The notes: a model not told the origin generated them from the sequence alone. 43,177 bases of DNA from Actinomycetota bacterium (GCA_026393475.1 JAPLAA010000125.1:31594-74770), one strand, 5' to 3'. Counted from the first letter of the stretch, positions 20,554 through 30,993 are shown. Translations and numbers: made by a program.

Positions 20554-21456
20554 ATGATCGATCTGGACGCCGTCGCCTCTCTGCGGGCCGTGCAACAGCA
20601 GGGGTCGGTCGGGGCAGCAGCGGCAGCGCTCGGGTTCACGCCGAGCGCCGTGTCGCAGCAGATCAAACGACTCGAACGTCAGGTCGGGGTCCCGCTGCTG
20701 GAGCGCGTCGGCCGAGGCGTGGTGCTCACCCACGACGGCCGCTCGCTGGTCGAGCGCGGCACCCGCCTACTCGACGAGCTCGAGGTCATCGAGGCCGGCA
20801 TGCACCAGCGCGCCGGCACGGTCACCGGCACGACCCGCCTGGTCGCGTTCGCGACCGCCATGCGCGGACTCGCCACGGCTGCACTCCCCCGCCTCGTCGC
20901 CGAGCACCCGGAGCTCGACGTGCACCTGCTGGAACGCGACCCATGGGAGGCGATCGACCTGGTCGCCACCGGCCAGAGCGACATCGGTGTGGTGCACAGC
21001 TGGGGCGAGGTACCGCTCGCCGTGCCCGATCACGTCGTGCGTATCCCGATCGGACGCGACGAGGCCGACCTGCTCGTACCGTCCGGCCACCGACTCGCCG
21101 GCCGCCGCACCGTCCGGCCCACCGACCTCCGCGGTGAGCGATGGATCGCATCGCCGGAAGGCACGATCTGCCGGGAGTGGCTGATGCGGATGCACGACGG
21201 CAGCGGCACCCTGCCCCACATCGTCCATCGCTCCACCGAGTTCGAGACACACATCGCGCTCGTGGCGGCAGGCCTGGGCATCGCCCTCGTGCCTCGCCTC
21301 GGCCGCGCCCCGTTGCCGCCGACGGTGCATCCCGTGCAGGTTCGCGAGCCGTCGCCGTGGCGCGAGATCTCCGTCGTGCACCGCCGGACGATGGTCGACT
21401 CTCCGGCCGTGCAAGTCGTGCTCGACGCCCTCCGCAGTGTGGGGCCCGGCCGCTGA
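20554..21456 (+). CDS. LysR-family transcriptional regulator (ArgP/IciA-like)
   Basis: A 300-aa LysR regulator. The winged helix-turn-helix is at residues 1-60 (LRAVQQQGSVGAAAAALGFTPSAVSQQIKRLERQVG), followed by a linker helix and a periplasmic-binding-like effector domain (TTRLVAFATAMRGLATAALPRLV; GLGIALVPRLG). ATG 20554 is preceded by TAGCGT with a six-base gap. The divergent EamA exporter is the likely target, with a small metabolite as co-inducer. Confidence 0.92.
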   Translation: MIDLDAVASLRAVQQQGSVGAAAAALGFTPSAVSQQIKRLERQVGVPLLERVGRGVVLTHDGRSLVERGTRLLDELEVIEAGMHQRAGTVTGTTRLVAFATAMRGLATAALPRLVAEHPELDVHLLERDPWEAIDLVATGQSDIGVVHSWGEVPLAVPDHVVRIPIGRDEADLLVPSGHRLAGRRTVRPTDLRGERWIASPEGTICREWLMRMHDGSGTLPHIVHRSTEFETHIALVAAGLGIALVPRLGRAPLPPTVHPVQVREPSPWREISVVHRRTMVDSPAVQVVLDALRSVGPGR

Positions 21457-21471
21457 CGCGCCGGTTGCCGG

Positions 21472-23523
<2,052 letters not shown>

Positions 23524-23529
23524 GGGTGG

Positions 23530-23535
23530 ATCCTA
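23530..23535 (-). promoter_or_regulatory. uvrB: -10 element (TAGGAT) of uvrB
   Basis: Six bases before the ATG, leaderless; its -35 zone overlaps the LexA box. Confidence 0.55.
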
Positions 23536-23555
23536 CCGGATGGGTGCGCGGGACA

Positions 23556-23567
23556 GAACGCACGTTC
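23556..23567. promoter_or_regulatory. LexA-type SOS box between uvrB and the double GNAT gene
   Basis: GAACGCACGTTC matches GAAC-N4-GTTC perfectly. It overlaps the -35 zone of uvrB and reaches that of the divergent acetyltransferase gene (-10 CAGACT at 23587-23592), so both may be damage-inducible. Confidence 0.8.
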
Positions 23568-23598
23568 GACGTGGCGGCGGGCATGACAGACTCGCGCC

Positions 23599-24621
23599 AT
23601 GCTCCGTCTGCCGATCGACACCCCGCGCCTTCGGATCCGGATGATGCGACGCCCCGACGCCGCCCGGCTGGCCGCCTACCGCAACCTCCCCGACATCGCC
23701 CGCTACCAGGACTGGTCGATGCCCTACTCGCTCGCTCAGGCCGAGCAGGCGCTGCAGGCGCAACACGAACTCGACGGCCCCGCTGCCGGCGAGTGGGTCC
23801 AGCTCGCGATCGACCACGACGGCGAGATGGTCGGCGACCTCGCGCTCGGCCTCGTCGGCGGCGGCCACGTCGGATCGCTCGGGTACACCCTCGCTCCCGA
23901 GCACCAGGGCAGGGGCTTCGCGAGCGAGGCTGCCGGCGCCCTGGTCGACGCGCTGTTCGCCACTGGCGAGGTGCACCGGGTGATCGCCAGCCTCGACCCG
24001 GCCAACCTCGCCTCCATGCGTGTGCTCGAGCAGCTCGGCTTCGTCTTCGAAGGCGTCGCCCGCAAGGCCGAGCCCATCCGCGGCGAGTGGCTCGACGACA
24101 TGCGGTTCGGCCTGCTGGCCGAGGACCGTGCGACATGGCTCGCCCGCCCGACGACGTGTGACGAGGTCCGCCTCGTCGAGGTCACGCCCGACAACCTCAC
24201 CGCGGTCGCTGCGCTGCAGACCCACCGCTTCCAACGCCAGTTCGTCGCCCCGATGGAACGCAACCTCGCCCAGGCACTGGTGCCCGAGATCGTGAAGGAC
24301 GGTGTGGCCGCGGTGCCGTGGTACCGGGCCGTCGAGGCCGACGGCGAGATCGTCGGCTTCGTCATGTACGCCGACGTCTCCCCCGTCGAGCCGTACCCGT
24401 TCCTGTGGCGCTTCCTGATCGACCGCATGCACCAGCGACGTGGCATCGGCGCGAAGGCGATCGCCGCCGTCATCGACCACGTGCGCAGCCACGGCCATCC
24501 GGCACTCGGGACCTCGTGGGTCGATGCACCCGGCGGACCGCGGCCCTTCTACGAACGGCTGGGGTTCGTGCCCACCGGTGAGCTCGACGGCGAGGAGATC
24601 GTCGCCCGCCTCGACCTCTGA
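23599..24621 (+). CDS. Tandem GNAT acetyltransferase (two fused domains)
   Basis: A 340-aa protein with two GNAT folds. Residues 1-175 are RimJ/RimL-like: DTPRLRIRMMRRPDAARL, then the acetyl-CoA loop YTLAPEHQGRGFASEAAG and ANLASMRVLEQLGFVFEG. Residues 180-340 are BltD/PaiA-like: LVEVTPDNLTAVAALQ, RFLIDRMHQRRGIGAKA and GGPRPFYERLGFVPTGE. Both CoA-binding loops look intact, so both may act. RimJ-type domains acetylate protein N-termini or antibiotics and BltD-type domains polyamines; the true substrates are unknown. Leaderless ATG, sharing a LexA box with uvrB. Confidence 0.88.
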   Translation: MLRLPIDTPRLRIRMMRRPDAARLAAYRNLPDIARYQDWSMPYSLAQAEQALQAQHELDGPAAGEWVQLAIDHDGEMVGDLALGLVGGGHVGSLGYTLAPEHQGRGFASEAAGALVDALFATGEVHRVIASLDPANLASMRVLEQLGFVFEGVARKAEPIRGEWLDDMRFGLLAEDRATWLARPTTCDEVRLVEVTPDNLTAVAALQTHRFQRQFVAPMERNLAQALVPEIVKDGVAAVPWYRAVEADGEIVGFVMYADVSPVEPYPFLWRFLIDRMHQRRGIGAKAIAAVIDHVRSHGHPALGTSWVDAPGGPRPFYERLGFVPTGELDGEEIVARLDL

Positions 24622-24643
24622 TCCAGTCGACGCCCGACGTCGA

Positions 24644-25285
24644 TCAGGCGTCCTTCGGCTTCGGCGCCGGCATCTCCCAGTCGGGCGGCAGCTGCGGCAG
24701 CGCGGTCAGCTCGACCCACAGCCGGTCGATCTGCGGCGCCAGGTCGTCGAGCGTGCCACTGTTGTCGACCACGTGGGTGGCGGTGGCCAGGCGCTGCTCG
24801 CGGGTGGCCTGCTTCGCGATTCGGGCACGGGCGTCGTCCTCGGCGAACCCGCGTCCGCCCACCAGCCGCTGCACCTGCACCTCGGGATCGACGTCGACCA
24901 CGATCACGGCCTGCAGCCCCTCGCGGGGGTTCTCGGTGAGCAACGGGATGTCCATCACGACGACGTGATCGGTGGACAGTTCGGCCATCACCTGACGGTT
25001 CATCTCCGCGCCCACCGCCGGGTGGACGATCTTGTTGAGGTCCTTCAACGCCTCCGGATCGCTGAACACGACCGCAGCGACGGCCGCACGGTCGAGGCTG
25101 CCGTCCTCGGCGATCACCTGCGGGCCGAACCGCTCGGCCATCTTCGCGAGCACCGGCGAACCGGGCCGCTGCACGTCGCGCACCACCTGATCGGCATCGA
25201 CGATCACCGCCCCTCGAGCAGCGAGCAGCGCGCTCACCGTCGACTTGCCCGACCCGATGCCACCTGTCAGCCCTACGAGGATCAC
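24644..25285 (-). CDS. coaE: Dephospho-CoA kinase
   Basis: Last step of coenzyme A synthesis. The 213-aa product has P-loop VGLTGGIGSGKSTVS at its start, VIVDADQVVRDVQRPG, DPEALKDLNKIVHPAV and VVMDIPLLTENP. I chose GTG 25283-25285 rather than GTG 25289-25291: CATAGT (minus, 25293-25298) then ends seven bases before the start, matching the spacing elsewhere, and MILVGLTGG is the family N-terminus. Divergent from the sensor kinase with only 20 bases between starts. Confidence 0.96.
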   Translation of the reverse strand: MILVGLTGGIGSGKSTVSALLAARGAVIVDADQVVRDVQRPGSPVLAKMAERFGPQVIAEDGSLDRAAVAAVVFSDPEALKDLNKIVHPAVGAEMNRQVMAELSTDHVVVMDIPLLTENPREGLQAVIVVDVDPEVQVQRLVGGRGFAEDDARARIAKQATREQRLATATHVVDNSGTLDDLAPQIDRLWVELTALPQLPPDWEMPAPKPKDA

Positions 25286-25291
25286 GGTCAC

Positions 25292-25298
25292 TACTATG
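25292..25298. promoter_or_regulatory. Overlapping divergent -10 elements of coaE and sensor kinase
   Basis: TACTAT (plus, 25292-25297) ends eight bases before the kinase GTG; CATAGT (minus, 25293-25298) ends seven bases before the coaE GTG. Five of seven base pairs serve both strands, so only one promoter can be melted at a time. Confidence 0.6.
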
Positions 25299-25305
25299 CA
25301 CGCCG

Positions 25306-27102
25306 GTGAGCAACACGGACGATCCAGATCCTGTGCTCGAGCCACCCGAGAACGACCCGATCGACCGGCCCCGCCCGTCCGAGGTGAACTGGCCGCTGGT
25401 CGAGCGTCGCCGTCCGGGCCGCCGTGCCGTGCCGCCCGCCGGGTCCACCGACGCCCGCTCGCCCGATGCGGTCGACGGCGCGGGTCCCACGCCACTCCAT
25501 GCGCCGATGTGGCCCTTCCGTCTGCTGGCCATCGTCGGCGCGATCGTGCAGGGACGCGAGGACCTCGCCTGGGAGAACTGGCAGCTCTGGGGCGGCATCG
25601 TGGTCGCCGCCGTCTACGCCATCGCCTCGATCCTGCGTCCCATCCCCCACCGCGACGACCACCGAGTGCGACTGCGCATCGTCATCGAGCACGCCGTGCA
25701 CACCGGGCTGGTCCTGCTCACCGGGGCGTGGGCGTCGCCGCTCGCCCTCTGCCTGATCCCGACCGTGATGGTGGCCGGCTTCGCGGCCGGCAGCGTGTTC
25801 GCGGCGCAGCTGATCGTCGCTTCCCTCGTGGTGGTGACGGTGCAGTACGTGCCCGACGCCGGCTTCGAGAACGGGCTGCGCGACGCCGCGATGTGGGGCG
25901 GTCTCCTCGGGCTGGTGGCGTTCACCGCCGGGCTGTCGCAGCGCGCCGCGATGGACGCCGCCCGACAGAAGGAAGCAGCCCTCCAACGCGTGAACCGCCT
26001 CGCCGAGGCCAACTCGCTGCTGTTCGCCCTCCAGCGCGTGGCGCAGACCATGCCGGCCTCGCTCGACCTCGACGACGTGATCGACTCGACCATCTCTCGG
26101 GTCACGTCGCTCGTGCCGTCGGATTCGCTGTCGCTCTACCTGTTCGACGACACCGACGGCCGGCTCGATCTGTTCCGCAACTCGGGCAACAGCGCCACCC
26201 CCCAGATCATGCTGTCGTCGGCGCCGCCGATGGTCCGCGCCGCCATCGACGCGCCCCGCACCGTCCGCATCGCCGATCTCGCGGAGGGCACTGGCCTGTC
26301 GGCCGGGGCCCGCAGCGGCCTCTACGCGGCGCTGCGGGCGCGCGGCACGATGGTCGGACTGCTCGCCGTCGAGAGCGAACGCACCGACGGCCACACCCAG
26401 CAGCACACCGAGATCGTCCACGGCCTCGCCGAGCCGTTCGGCATCGCCATCGACAACAGCCGCCTGTTCCGACGGATCCGCTCTGCCACGGTCACCGAGG
26501 AGCGGCGCCGCATCGCCCGCGACCTGCACGACCAGGTGGGGTCGTCGCTCGCCTTCCTCGGGTTCGAGGTCGACCGGGCCCAGGAACTGGCCGTCCAGGG
26601 GCACGCGATGGACGAGGTGCTCGTCGACCTGCGCCAACAGGTCACGCCGGTGGTGAACGACACCCGCGCGACCCTGCACGACCTGCGCACCGACGTCACC
26701 GACCAGCGCGACCTGCCGGCCACGCTGCGCGATCACCTGGCCCGCGTCGGCGACCGTCGGCACCTGCAGACCGAGAGCAACGTGGACGCCCCGTCCCGCC
26801 CGCCCCGCCAGGTGGAACGGGAACTGTGGCAGATCGCCCTGGAGGCCATCACCAACGTCGAACGTCATGCCCAGGCCTCGAAGGTGACCGTCACGTACAT
26901 CTCCCACCCGGATCGGGTGTTGCTCCAGGTCAGCGACGATGGAATCGGTCTCAACAACGGGCCCCGACGTGCCGATAGATACGGCATGATCGGCATGCGC
27001 GAACGCGCCCACGGCATCGGTGCGTCACTTCGCGTCGAGTCGACACCTGGCGGTGGCACCACCATCACCGTCGAACTCGAGCCCGGCGAGGCACGGTCGT
27101 GA
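25306..27102 (+). CDS. NarL-type sensor histidine kinase with GAF domain
   Basis: A 598-aa membrane kinase. Residues 1-65 are Pro/Arg-rich and cytoplasmic; about 66-215 hold five or six hydrophobic segments; a coiled linker (AMDAARQKEAALQRVNRLAEA) leads to a GAF domain (about 250-385). HisKA_3 has the phosphorylated His408 in RRRIARDLHDQVGSSL; the ATPase has N-box ALEAITNVERHAQ and G-boxes VSDDGIGL and YGMIGMRERA. It should phosphorylate the response regulator, whose GTG overlaps its stop (GTGA). The signal is unknown; a heavy transmembrane part suggests a membrane or lipophilic cue. Confidence 0.95.
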   Translation: MSNTDDPDPVLEPPENDPIDRPRPSEVNWPLVERRRPGRRAVPPAGSTDARSPDAVDGAGPTPLHAPMWPFRLLAIVGAIVQGREDLAWENWQLWGGIVVAAVYAIASILRPIPHRDDHRVRLRIVIEHAVHTGLVLLTGAWASPLALCLIPTVMVAGFAAGSVFAAQLIVASLVVVTVQYVPDAGFENGLRDAAMWGGLLGLVAFTAGLSQRAAMDAARQKEAALQRVNRLAEANSLLFALQRVAQTMPASLDLDDVIDSTISRVTSLVPSDSLSLYLFDDTDGRLDLFRNSGNSATPQIMLSSAPPMVRAAIDAPRTVRIADLAEGTGLSAGARSGLYAALRARGTMVGLLAVESERTDGHTQQHTEIVHGLAEPFGIAIDNSRLFRRIRSATVTEERRRIARDLHDQVGSSLAFLGFEVDRAQELAVQGHAMDEVLVDLRQQVTPVVNDTRATLHDLRTDVTDQRDLPATLRDHLARVGDRRHLQTESNVDAPSRPPRQVERELWQIALEAITNVERHAQASKVTVTYISHPDRVLLQVSDDGIGLNNGPRRADRYGMIGMRERAHGIGASLRVESTPGGGTTITVELEPGEARS

Positions 27103-27734
27103 AGCCGCCGTCGGTGATGCTGGTCGACGACCACACGATGCTCCGCCAGGGGCTCCGTCGGTCGCTCGAGACCGAGGGGATCCCGGTGATCGCCGAGGCC
27201 TCCAACGGCGAAGAAGCCATCAAGATGGCCCTCGAGACCAAGCCGAACGTGGTGCTGATGGATGTCTCCATGCCCCAGATCGACGGCATCGAGGCCACCC
27301 GACGTCTGGTGCAGGCCGACAACCGCCAGCGTGTGGTGATCCTCACCATGCACATCGACCGCGAGGTGATCGAGCGGGCCATGAAGGCCGGCGCGGTCGG
27401 GTACATGACGAAGGACTCCACGGTGAAGGAGGTGGTGATGGCCGTGAAGCTCGCCGCCAACGGCGACCGCATCCTGTCGCCGCGCCTCGCCGAGGTGATG
27501 CTCCAGGAGGCCAAGCACGCCGACGAGCAGGTCTCGCTCCTGTCGCCGCGTGAGGAGGAGCTGCTCCAGCACATCGCCGACGGCCTCGCCACCAGCGAGG
27601 TCGCCGAGAAGATGTACATCAGCCAGAAGACGGTCAAGAACCACCTGGCGAGCATCTACGAGAAGCTCCAGGCCCGCGACCGCACCCAGGCCGTCCTCAT
27701 GGCCGTGAAGATGGGCATCGTCAAGCTCAACTGA
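27099..27734 (+). CDS. NarL/FixJ-family response regulator
   Basis: A 211-aa regulator: receiver domain with phospho-acceptor Asp55 (VVLMDVSMPQIDG), Thr in VVILTMH and Lys in YMTKDS, then a LuxR-type helix-turn-helix (LSPREEELLQHIADGLATSEVAEKMYISQKTVKNHLASIYEKL). Translationally coupled to the sensor kinase by a GTGA overlap; the two form a complete system. No obvious target site is seen. Confidence 0.96.
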   Translation: MKPPSVMLVDDHTMLRQGLRRSLETEGIPVIAEASNGEEAIKMALETKPNVVLMDVSMPQIDGIEATRRLVQADNRQRVVILTMHIDREVIERAMKAGAVGYMTKDSTVKEVVMAVKLAANGDRILSPRLAEVMLQEAKHADEQVSLLSPREEELLQHIADGLATSEVAEKMYISQKTVKNHLASIYEKLQARDRTQAVLMAVKMGIVKLN

Positions 27735-27765
27735 GCCCCTCCCGGGGTCGGGGCGTGTACGTATG

Positions 27766-27779
27766 GGCCCTGCCGGGCC
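27766..27779. terminator. Possible terminator between response regulator and DUF222 gene
   Basis: GGCCC-TGCC-GGGCC hairpin, preceded by a second GC hairpin (GCCCC/GGGGC at about 27734-27753), in the 75-base convergent gap. No T-run. Confidence 0.35.
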
Positions 27780-27809
27780 TCGTTCGCGTTCGGTTCGGTG
27801 CACGGACGG

Positions 27810-29126
27810 TCAGAGGGGTGGCGCGATGCGGGTGCCGTCGGGCCGGAACGTGGCGATGATGCCGTCGGCGAGTCGTCGGACTTTCACCTTGGCGAGGTAC
27901 CGCCACCGGTTGTGATGCCCACAGGCGAGCGCGCCGTTGCAGACGCAGGTCTCTCCACCTTGTGAGGCCGGGACGAGGTGATCGGTCTGACACTTGGTGG
28001 CGGGGACGATGCACCCGTCGCTCGTGCAGTGCGTCGCGGTCATGAGTACGGCGTCACGGATCGCACCCGTGAACAACCGCTGCGCCGACGACATCGCGAC
28101 CGGCAAACCGTCCTTGCCGCGGAGCACGATGCGGATCTTCCCCGCAAGACCGGCCAGCACCGCATCGCGGAGTGCGATGGGGTCGCCGTCGAAGGTGTGG
28201 CAGAACGCCCGGTCGGGTCCGAACGGCGACCGCACCGGTGCCATCGAACTGATGCCGAGGAGCTGTTCGAGGCCGTGGACGGCGGATTCGGCGTCGATCA
28301 CGATGTTCAGCACTGTGGTGACCGGCCCGTCCGGCTCCGGGCTCTCATCGACCTCATCCGTCGCCTCGCCGTCTTGGAGGTCGGGGTCGACCATCTTCGG
28401 CAACGTCACATGGCGGAGGAGCTCTTGGAACGCGTCGTATCGACGCTGCGTGGCGGTGCGCAGCAACTTGTCCGCCGAGACGTCGTCACCGTGGATGGCT
28501 TTGGCTGCGTCCCAGTCGCGGTGGAACTCGATCTCCTCGAAGTGGGAGAGCATCGCCTTCAACCGCACATGATCAGTTGCCGGCCCCTCGACATCGAACT
28601 TCCCGGTCAGCCCGGTCTGCCCGAGTGACGCTTTCCGGTTGCGGTGTGCCCGGTCGGGGTCGGGTCCGTCCTGATCCATCAAGCACTTCCAGGCGATCAC
28701 GTACTGCTCGAACGCGAGGAACGACAGCTTCGCGGCGTGATCGAGGAAGTCGTCGATCTGCTCAGCCACATAGATCCCCACACGCGGCGCCCGCGCCAGC
28801 TTGGCCAGCAGGAACACCTGAGCACTACCGACACGACCGATCGTCAACGCGTCGAGCAGCTGAGGACACGTGCGACAGAGCCGTTCGAGATCGCGGTGGG
28901 CCTTCGCGTCGCGGTCAGCCCACCGGAACTCGGCCCGCCCATACCCGGCCAGATCGCGATGACCGTCCGAGTAGTACAGCTTGCGCTGCTCCAACTCGCG
29001 CAACAGCGAGATGTGTTCCGCGAGATCAGCCCGTCGGCGAGCTTCGATCTCGCGGCAGCGCGACAGGATCTCCTCATCGGAGACCTCCGGTGGATCCACG
29101 ACGGGATCGTCGACGACCGTGGACAT
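27810..29126 (-). CDS. DUF222 (13E12-type) protein with C-terminal HNH endonuclease domain
   Basis: A 438-aa protein of the 13E12/DUF222-HNH family, multi-copy and variable in many actinobacteria and suspected to be mobile or selfish. The long helical DUF222 part fills residues 1-330; the C-terminus carries an HNH nuclease (TDHLVPASQGGETCVCNGALACGHHNRW) with Cys pairs likely binding zinc. Start ATG 29124-29126 is chosen for AAGGAG upstream; an earlier ATG in the same frame adds a Cys/Trp-rich stretch without family support. Two 24-base direct repeats stand 114 and 172 bases upstream. It sits between unrelated operons, which fits an inserted cassette. Confidence 0.9.
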   Translation of the reverse strand: MSTVVDDPVVDPPEVSDEEILSRCREIEARRRADLAEHISLLRELEQRKLYYSDGHRDLAGYGRAEFRWADRDAKAHRDLERLCRTCPQLLDALTIGRVGSAQVFLLAKLARAPRVGIYVAEQIDDFLDHAAKLSFLAFEQYVIAWKCLMDQDGPDPDRAHRNRKASLGQTGLTGKFDVEGPATDHVRLKAMLSHFEEIEFHRDWDAAKAIHGDDVSADKLLRTATQRRYDAFQELLRHVTLPKMVDPDLQDGEATDEVDESPEPDGPVTTVLNIVIDAESAVHGLEQLLGISSMAPVRSPFGPDRAFCHTFDGDPIALRDAVLAGLAGKIRIVLRGKDGLPVAMSSAQRLFTGAIRDAVLMTATHCTSDGCIVPATKCQTDHLVPASQGGETCVCNGALACGHHNRWRYLAKVKVRRLADGIIATFRPDGTRIAPPL

Positions 29127-29239
29127 GCACACGCTCCTTCCCCCGCACACCACCCAACAGGCGGCGCGGTTCAACGGTGATACGAGGGAACCCGAAAGGT
29201 CCCGATCACGTCCCGGGGGAACACGGAACGACTACAGAC

Positions 29240-29263
29240 GATCCTAGAAACAGGGTGTGACAC
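29240..29263 (-). repeat. Direct repeat copy 1 upstream of the DUF222/HNH gene
   Basis: Minus strand reads GTGTCACACCC-TGT-TTCTAGGATC. It includes the palindrome GTGTCACAC and a -10-like TAGGAT, so it could be a promoter or a nuclease/recombination site. 21 of 24 bases match the second copy. Confidence 0.85.
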
Positions 29264-29297
29264 AGCAGCCCGGCCACACCCGACGACCCGACACCAC

Positions 29298-29321
29298 GAT
29301 CCTAGAAGTTGGGTGTGACAC
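29298..29321 (-). repeat. Direct repeat copy 2 upstream of the DUF222/HNH gene
   Basis: Minus strand reads GTGTCACACCC-AAC-TTCTAGGATC, 58 bases from copy 1 in the same orientation. Only the three central bases differ, suggesting a conserved bipartite site with a variable core. Confidence 0.85.
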
Positions 29322-29384
29322 CACCTGCCCGCGACGACGATCGGATCAGCCGCGCATCGCGCCACCTGATCCCGGCCGAGTGGA

Positions 29385-30506
29385 TCAGGGAGCAGCCGAG
29401 CCGTCCGGAGCCGGATACAGAAAGCTGGGCAGGCTTTCGGACCGCTCGTACTCCTCCGGCTCCTCTCCGTCCTGGCCCCAGACGTAGACCCTGTCGCCGC
29501 GGTCGAGGAGTGACCATGCGGCGTCGGCTGCGGCCGTCGAGATGCGCACCATGCCGTGCGATACCGGGCGAGTCGGGACGTTCTCCGCTCCGTGGAGACC
29601 GATGCCGTAGTTGAAGTACTGCGGGCGGTACATGCCGCCGAGGGGTCCGATCCGCTTGCCGTCGAGGCGGCGCGTGATCTCGAACACGCCGCCGGGCGTC
29701 CTCGTCTCGGCACAGATCGCCTTCTCCTGTGGAGGATCGACGGGTTCCCCGTTGGCATCGGTGTCGAGGGTGACGACCTCGCAGAACATCGTCGGGTCCA
29801 CGCCGTCGTCGACCACCTCGCCCGATGAGACGTGGGCGATCAAGACCGGGCGATCCCCGATGAAGACCGCCATCACCTGGAGCGGCAGGTAGATCTCGAC
29901 ATGCGTCGACTCGTCACCCTGTGGGCGCCGCGGGGCGATGTCGGTCGGCTGCAGCATCGTTTGCCAGATCTCCGGGGTCACCGTCGTCTTGGCCGGATCG
30001 TCGTCGAACTCCTGCCACGACACGTCGCCGACGAGCTTCTTCCACGCCCACACCGCCTGCTCGGTCAGCGAGTCGAACTCGCCATCGATGTCGCCGACGA
30101 AGAAGCCGAGCTCGGCGAGGCGCTCCTCCACGCGACGCACGTCCTCACCGGAAGATCCTTTGGCGATCGGGCCGGCCAACGACGGGATGGTCGTCGAGGG
30201 CACACCCGTGGAAGCTGGCGTCGCGGAGTCCGAAGACATCGGCGGAAGCGTGTCGAGCGTCTCGCTGATCGGAGCCGTCAGCGGGGACCCCGGGGCGACC
30301 GACGCCCCGTCACCAACGTCACCACCGTTGCGGACGGCGAGCACGGCGACGCTCGAGATGACCACGACACTGGCGGCCGCGCCCACGACCAGGTGGCGTC
30401 GTGGGGACCGGCCGACGTTGCGGTCCGACGTCGACGGTTCGAGTTCGGCGCATCGTTCGTCGAGCGCGGCACCGGCGACGATCAGCAGGTCGTCGAGGGT
30501 TCTCAC
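29385..30506 (-). CDS. Membrane-anchored PG-binding/YkuD pseudo-L,D-transpeptidase coupled to a sigma factor
   Basis: A 373-aa single-pass protein: cytoplasmic N-terminus (1-37), transmembrane helix 38-58, Ser/Thr/Pro linker, peptidoglycan-binding PG_binding_1 domain (about 117-160, VEERLAELGFFVGDIDGEFD) and a YkuD domain (about 190-345). YkuD enzymes need His...[ST]HGC[VI]R; here LHG (His305) is present but the motif reads SHGMVRIS, Met319 replacing the nucleophilic Cys (codon 29550-29552). Transpeptidation should therefore be impossible. The gene starts at a GTG overlapping the sigma-factor stop (GTGA), the position of an anti-sigma factor, so I infer a cell-wall-sensing anti-sigma or co-sensor. 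Confidence 0.85.
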   Translation of the reverse strand: MRTLDDLLIVAGAALDERCAELEPSTSDRNVGRSPRRHLVVGAAASVVVISSVAVLAVRNGGDVGDGASVAPGSPLTAPISETLDTLPPMSSDSATPASTGVPSTTIPSLAGPIAKGSSGEDVRRVEERLAELGFFVGDIDGEFDSLTEQAVWAWKKLVGDVSWQEFDDDPAKTTVTPEIWQTMLQPTDIAPRRPQGDESTHVEIYLPLQVMAVFIGDRPVLIAHVSSGEVVDDGVDPTMFCEVVTLDTDANGEPVDPPQEKAICAETRTPGGVFEITRRLDGKRIGPLGGMYRPQYFNYGIGLHGAENVPTRPVSHGMVRISTAAADAAWSLLDRGDRVYVWGQDGEEPEEYERSESLPSFLYPAPDGSAAP

Positions 30507-30982
30507 GGGTTCACCTCCATCATCGAGCGCAACCGGCGGAGTCCGCGGTGCACATGATTCGTCACTGCTGCTTCGGTGATGCCGAGGACTTCGGCGACCT
30601 CGCGATAGCTGAAGCCATAGCTCTTCACCAGCAGCACGCAGGCGCGCTGCGCGACCGGAAGCCGTCGCATCGAGCGGAGGAGATCGACCACGGCAGCGTC
30701 GTCGCTCACCGAAGACGGATCGGCCGATGGGAACTCGGCGCTGCGCCGCCGCCAGCGCACGTGCGGTCGGGCACACGACTGGCCGACGCGGAACAGGTAG
30801 CCGCCAGGATTGTCCATCACGGCGATCTCGCCCCATCGTTGCCAGGCGACCGCCATCGTCTCCGCAGCCGCCTCTGCCCCGATCTCGATGCCGTAGTACG
30901 CGACGAGCGCGCGGCGGACCCGCTCGCCCGTCGTCGCGACGAACGACTCGAAGCCATCGAGTGTCCGTTGCCGATCGAGCAT
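30503..30982 (-). CDS. ECF-type RNA polymerase sigma factor (short)
   Basis: A 159-aa sigma-70 family protein. Region 2 spans about residues 12-70 (AETMAVAWQRWGEIAVMDNPGGYLFRVGQS) and region 4 about 95-155 (LPVAQRACVLLVKSYGFSYREVAEVLGITEAAVTNHVHRG). ATG 30980-30982 follows CAGAGT with a six-base gap and gives the normal N-terminus; the longer frame adds 76 unrelated residues. A GGATT-N17-GTC arrangement at 30994-31018 resembles an ECF promoter and could be autoregulatory. The stop overlaps the start of the PG-binding/YkuD gene, so both are made together. Confidence 0.88.
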   Translation of the reverse strand: MLDRQRTLDGFESFVATTGERVRRALVAYYGIEIGAEAAAETMAVAWQRWGEIAVMDNPGGYLFRVGQSCARPHVRWRRRSAEFPSADPSSVSDDAAVVDLLRSMRRLPVAQRACVLLVKSYGFSYREVAEVLGITEAAVTNHVHRGLRRLRSMMEVNP

Positions 30983-30993
30983 CCCCACACTCT

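Noticed and set aside
27810..29321. Group I/II intron or homing insertion into a gene
   Set aside because: No interrupted flanking gene and no intron core; the HNH gene stands alone between operons.
29556..29828. Short open frames antisense to the YkuD domain
   Set aside because: No start signal or family match; shadow frames.
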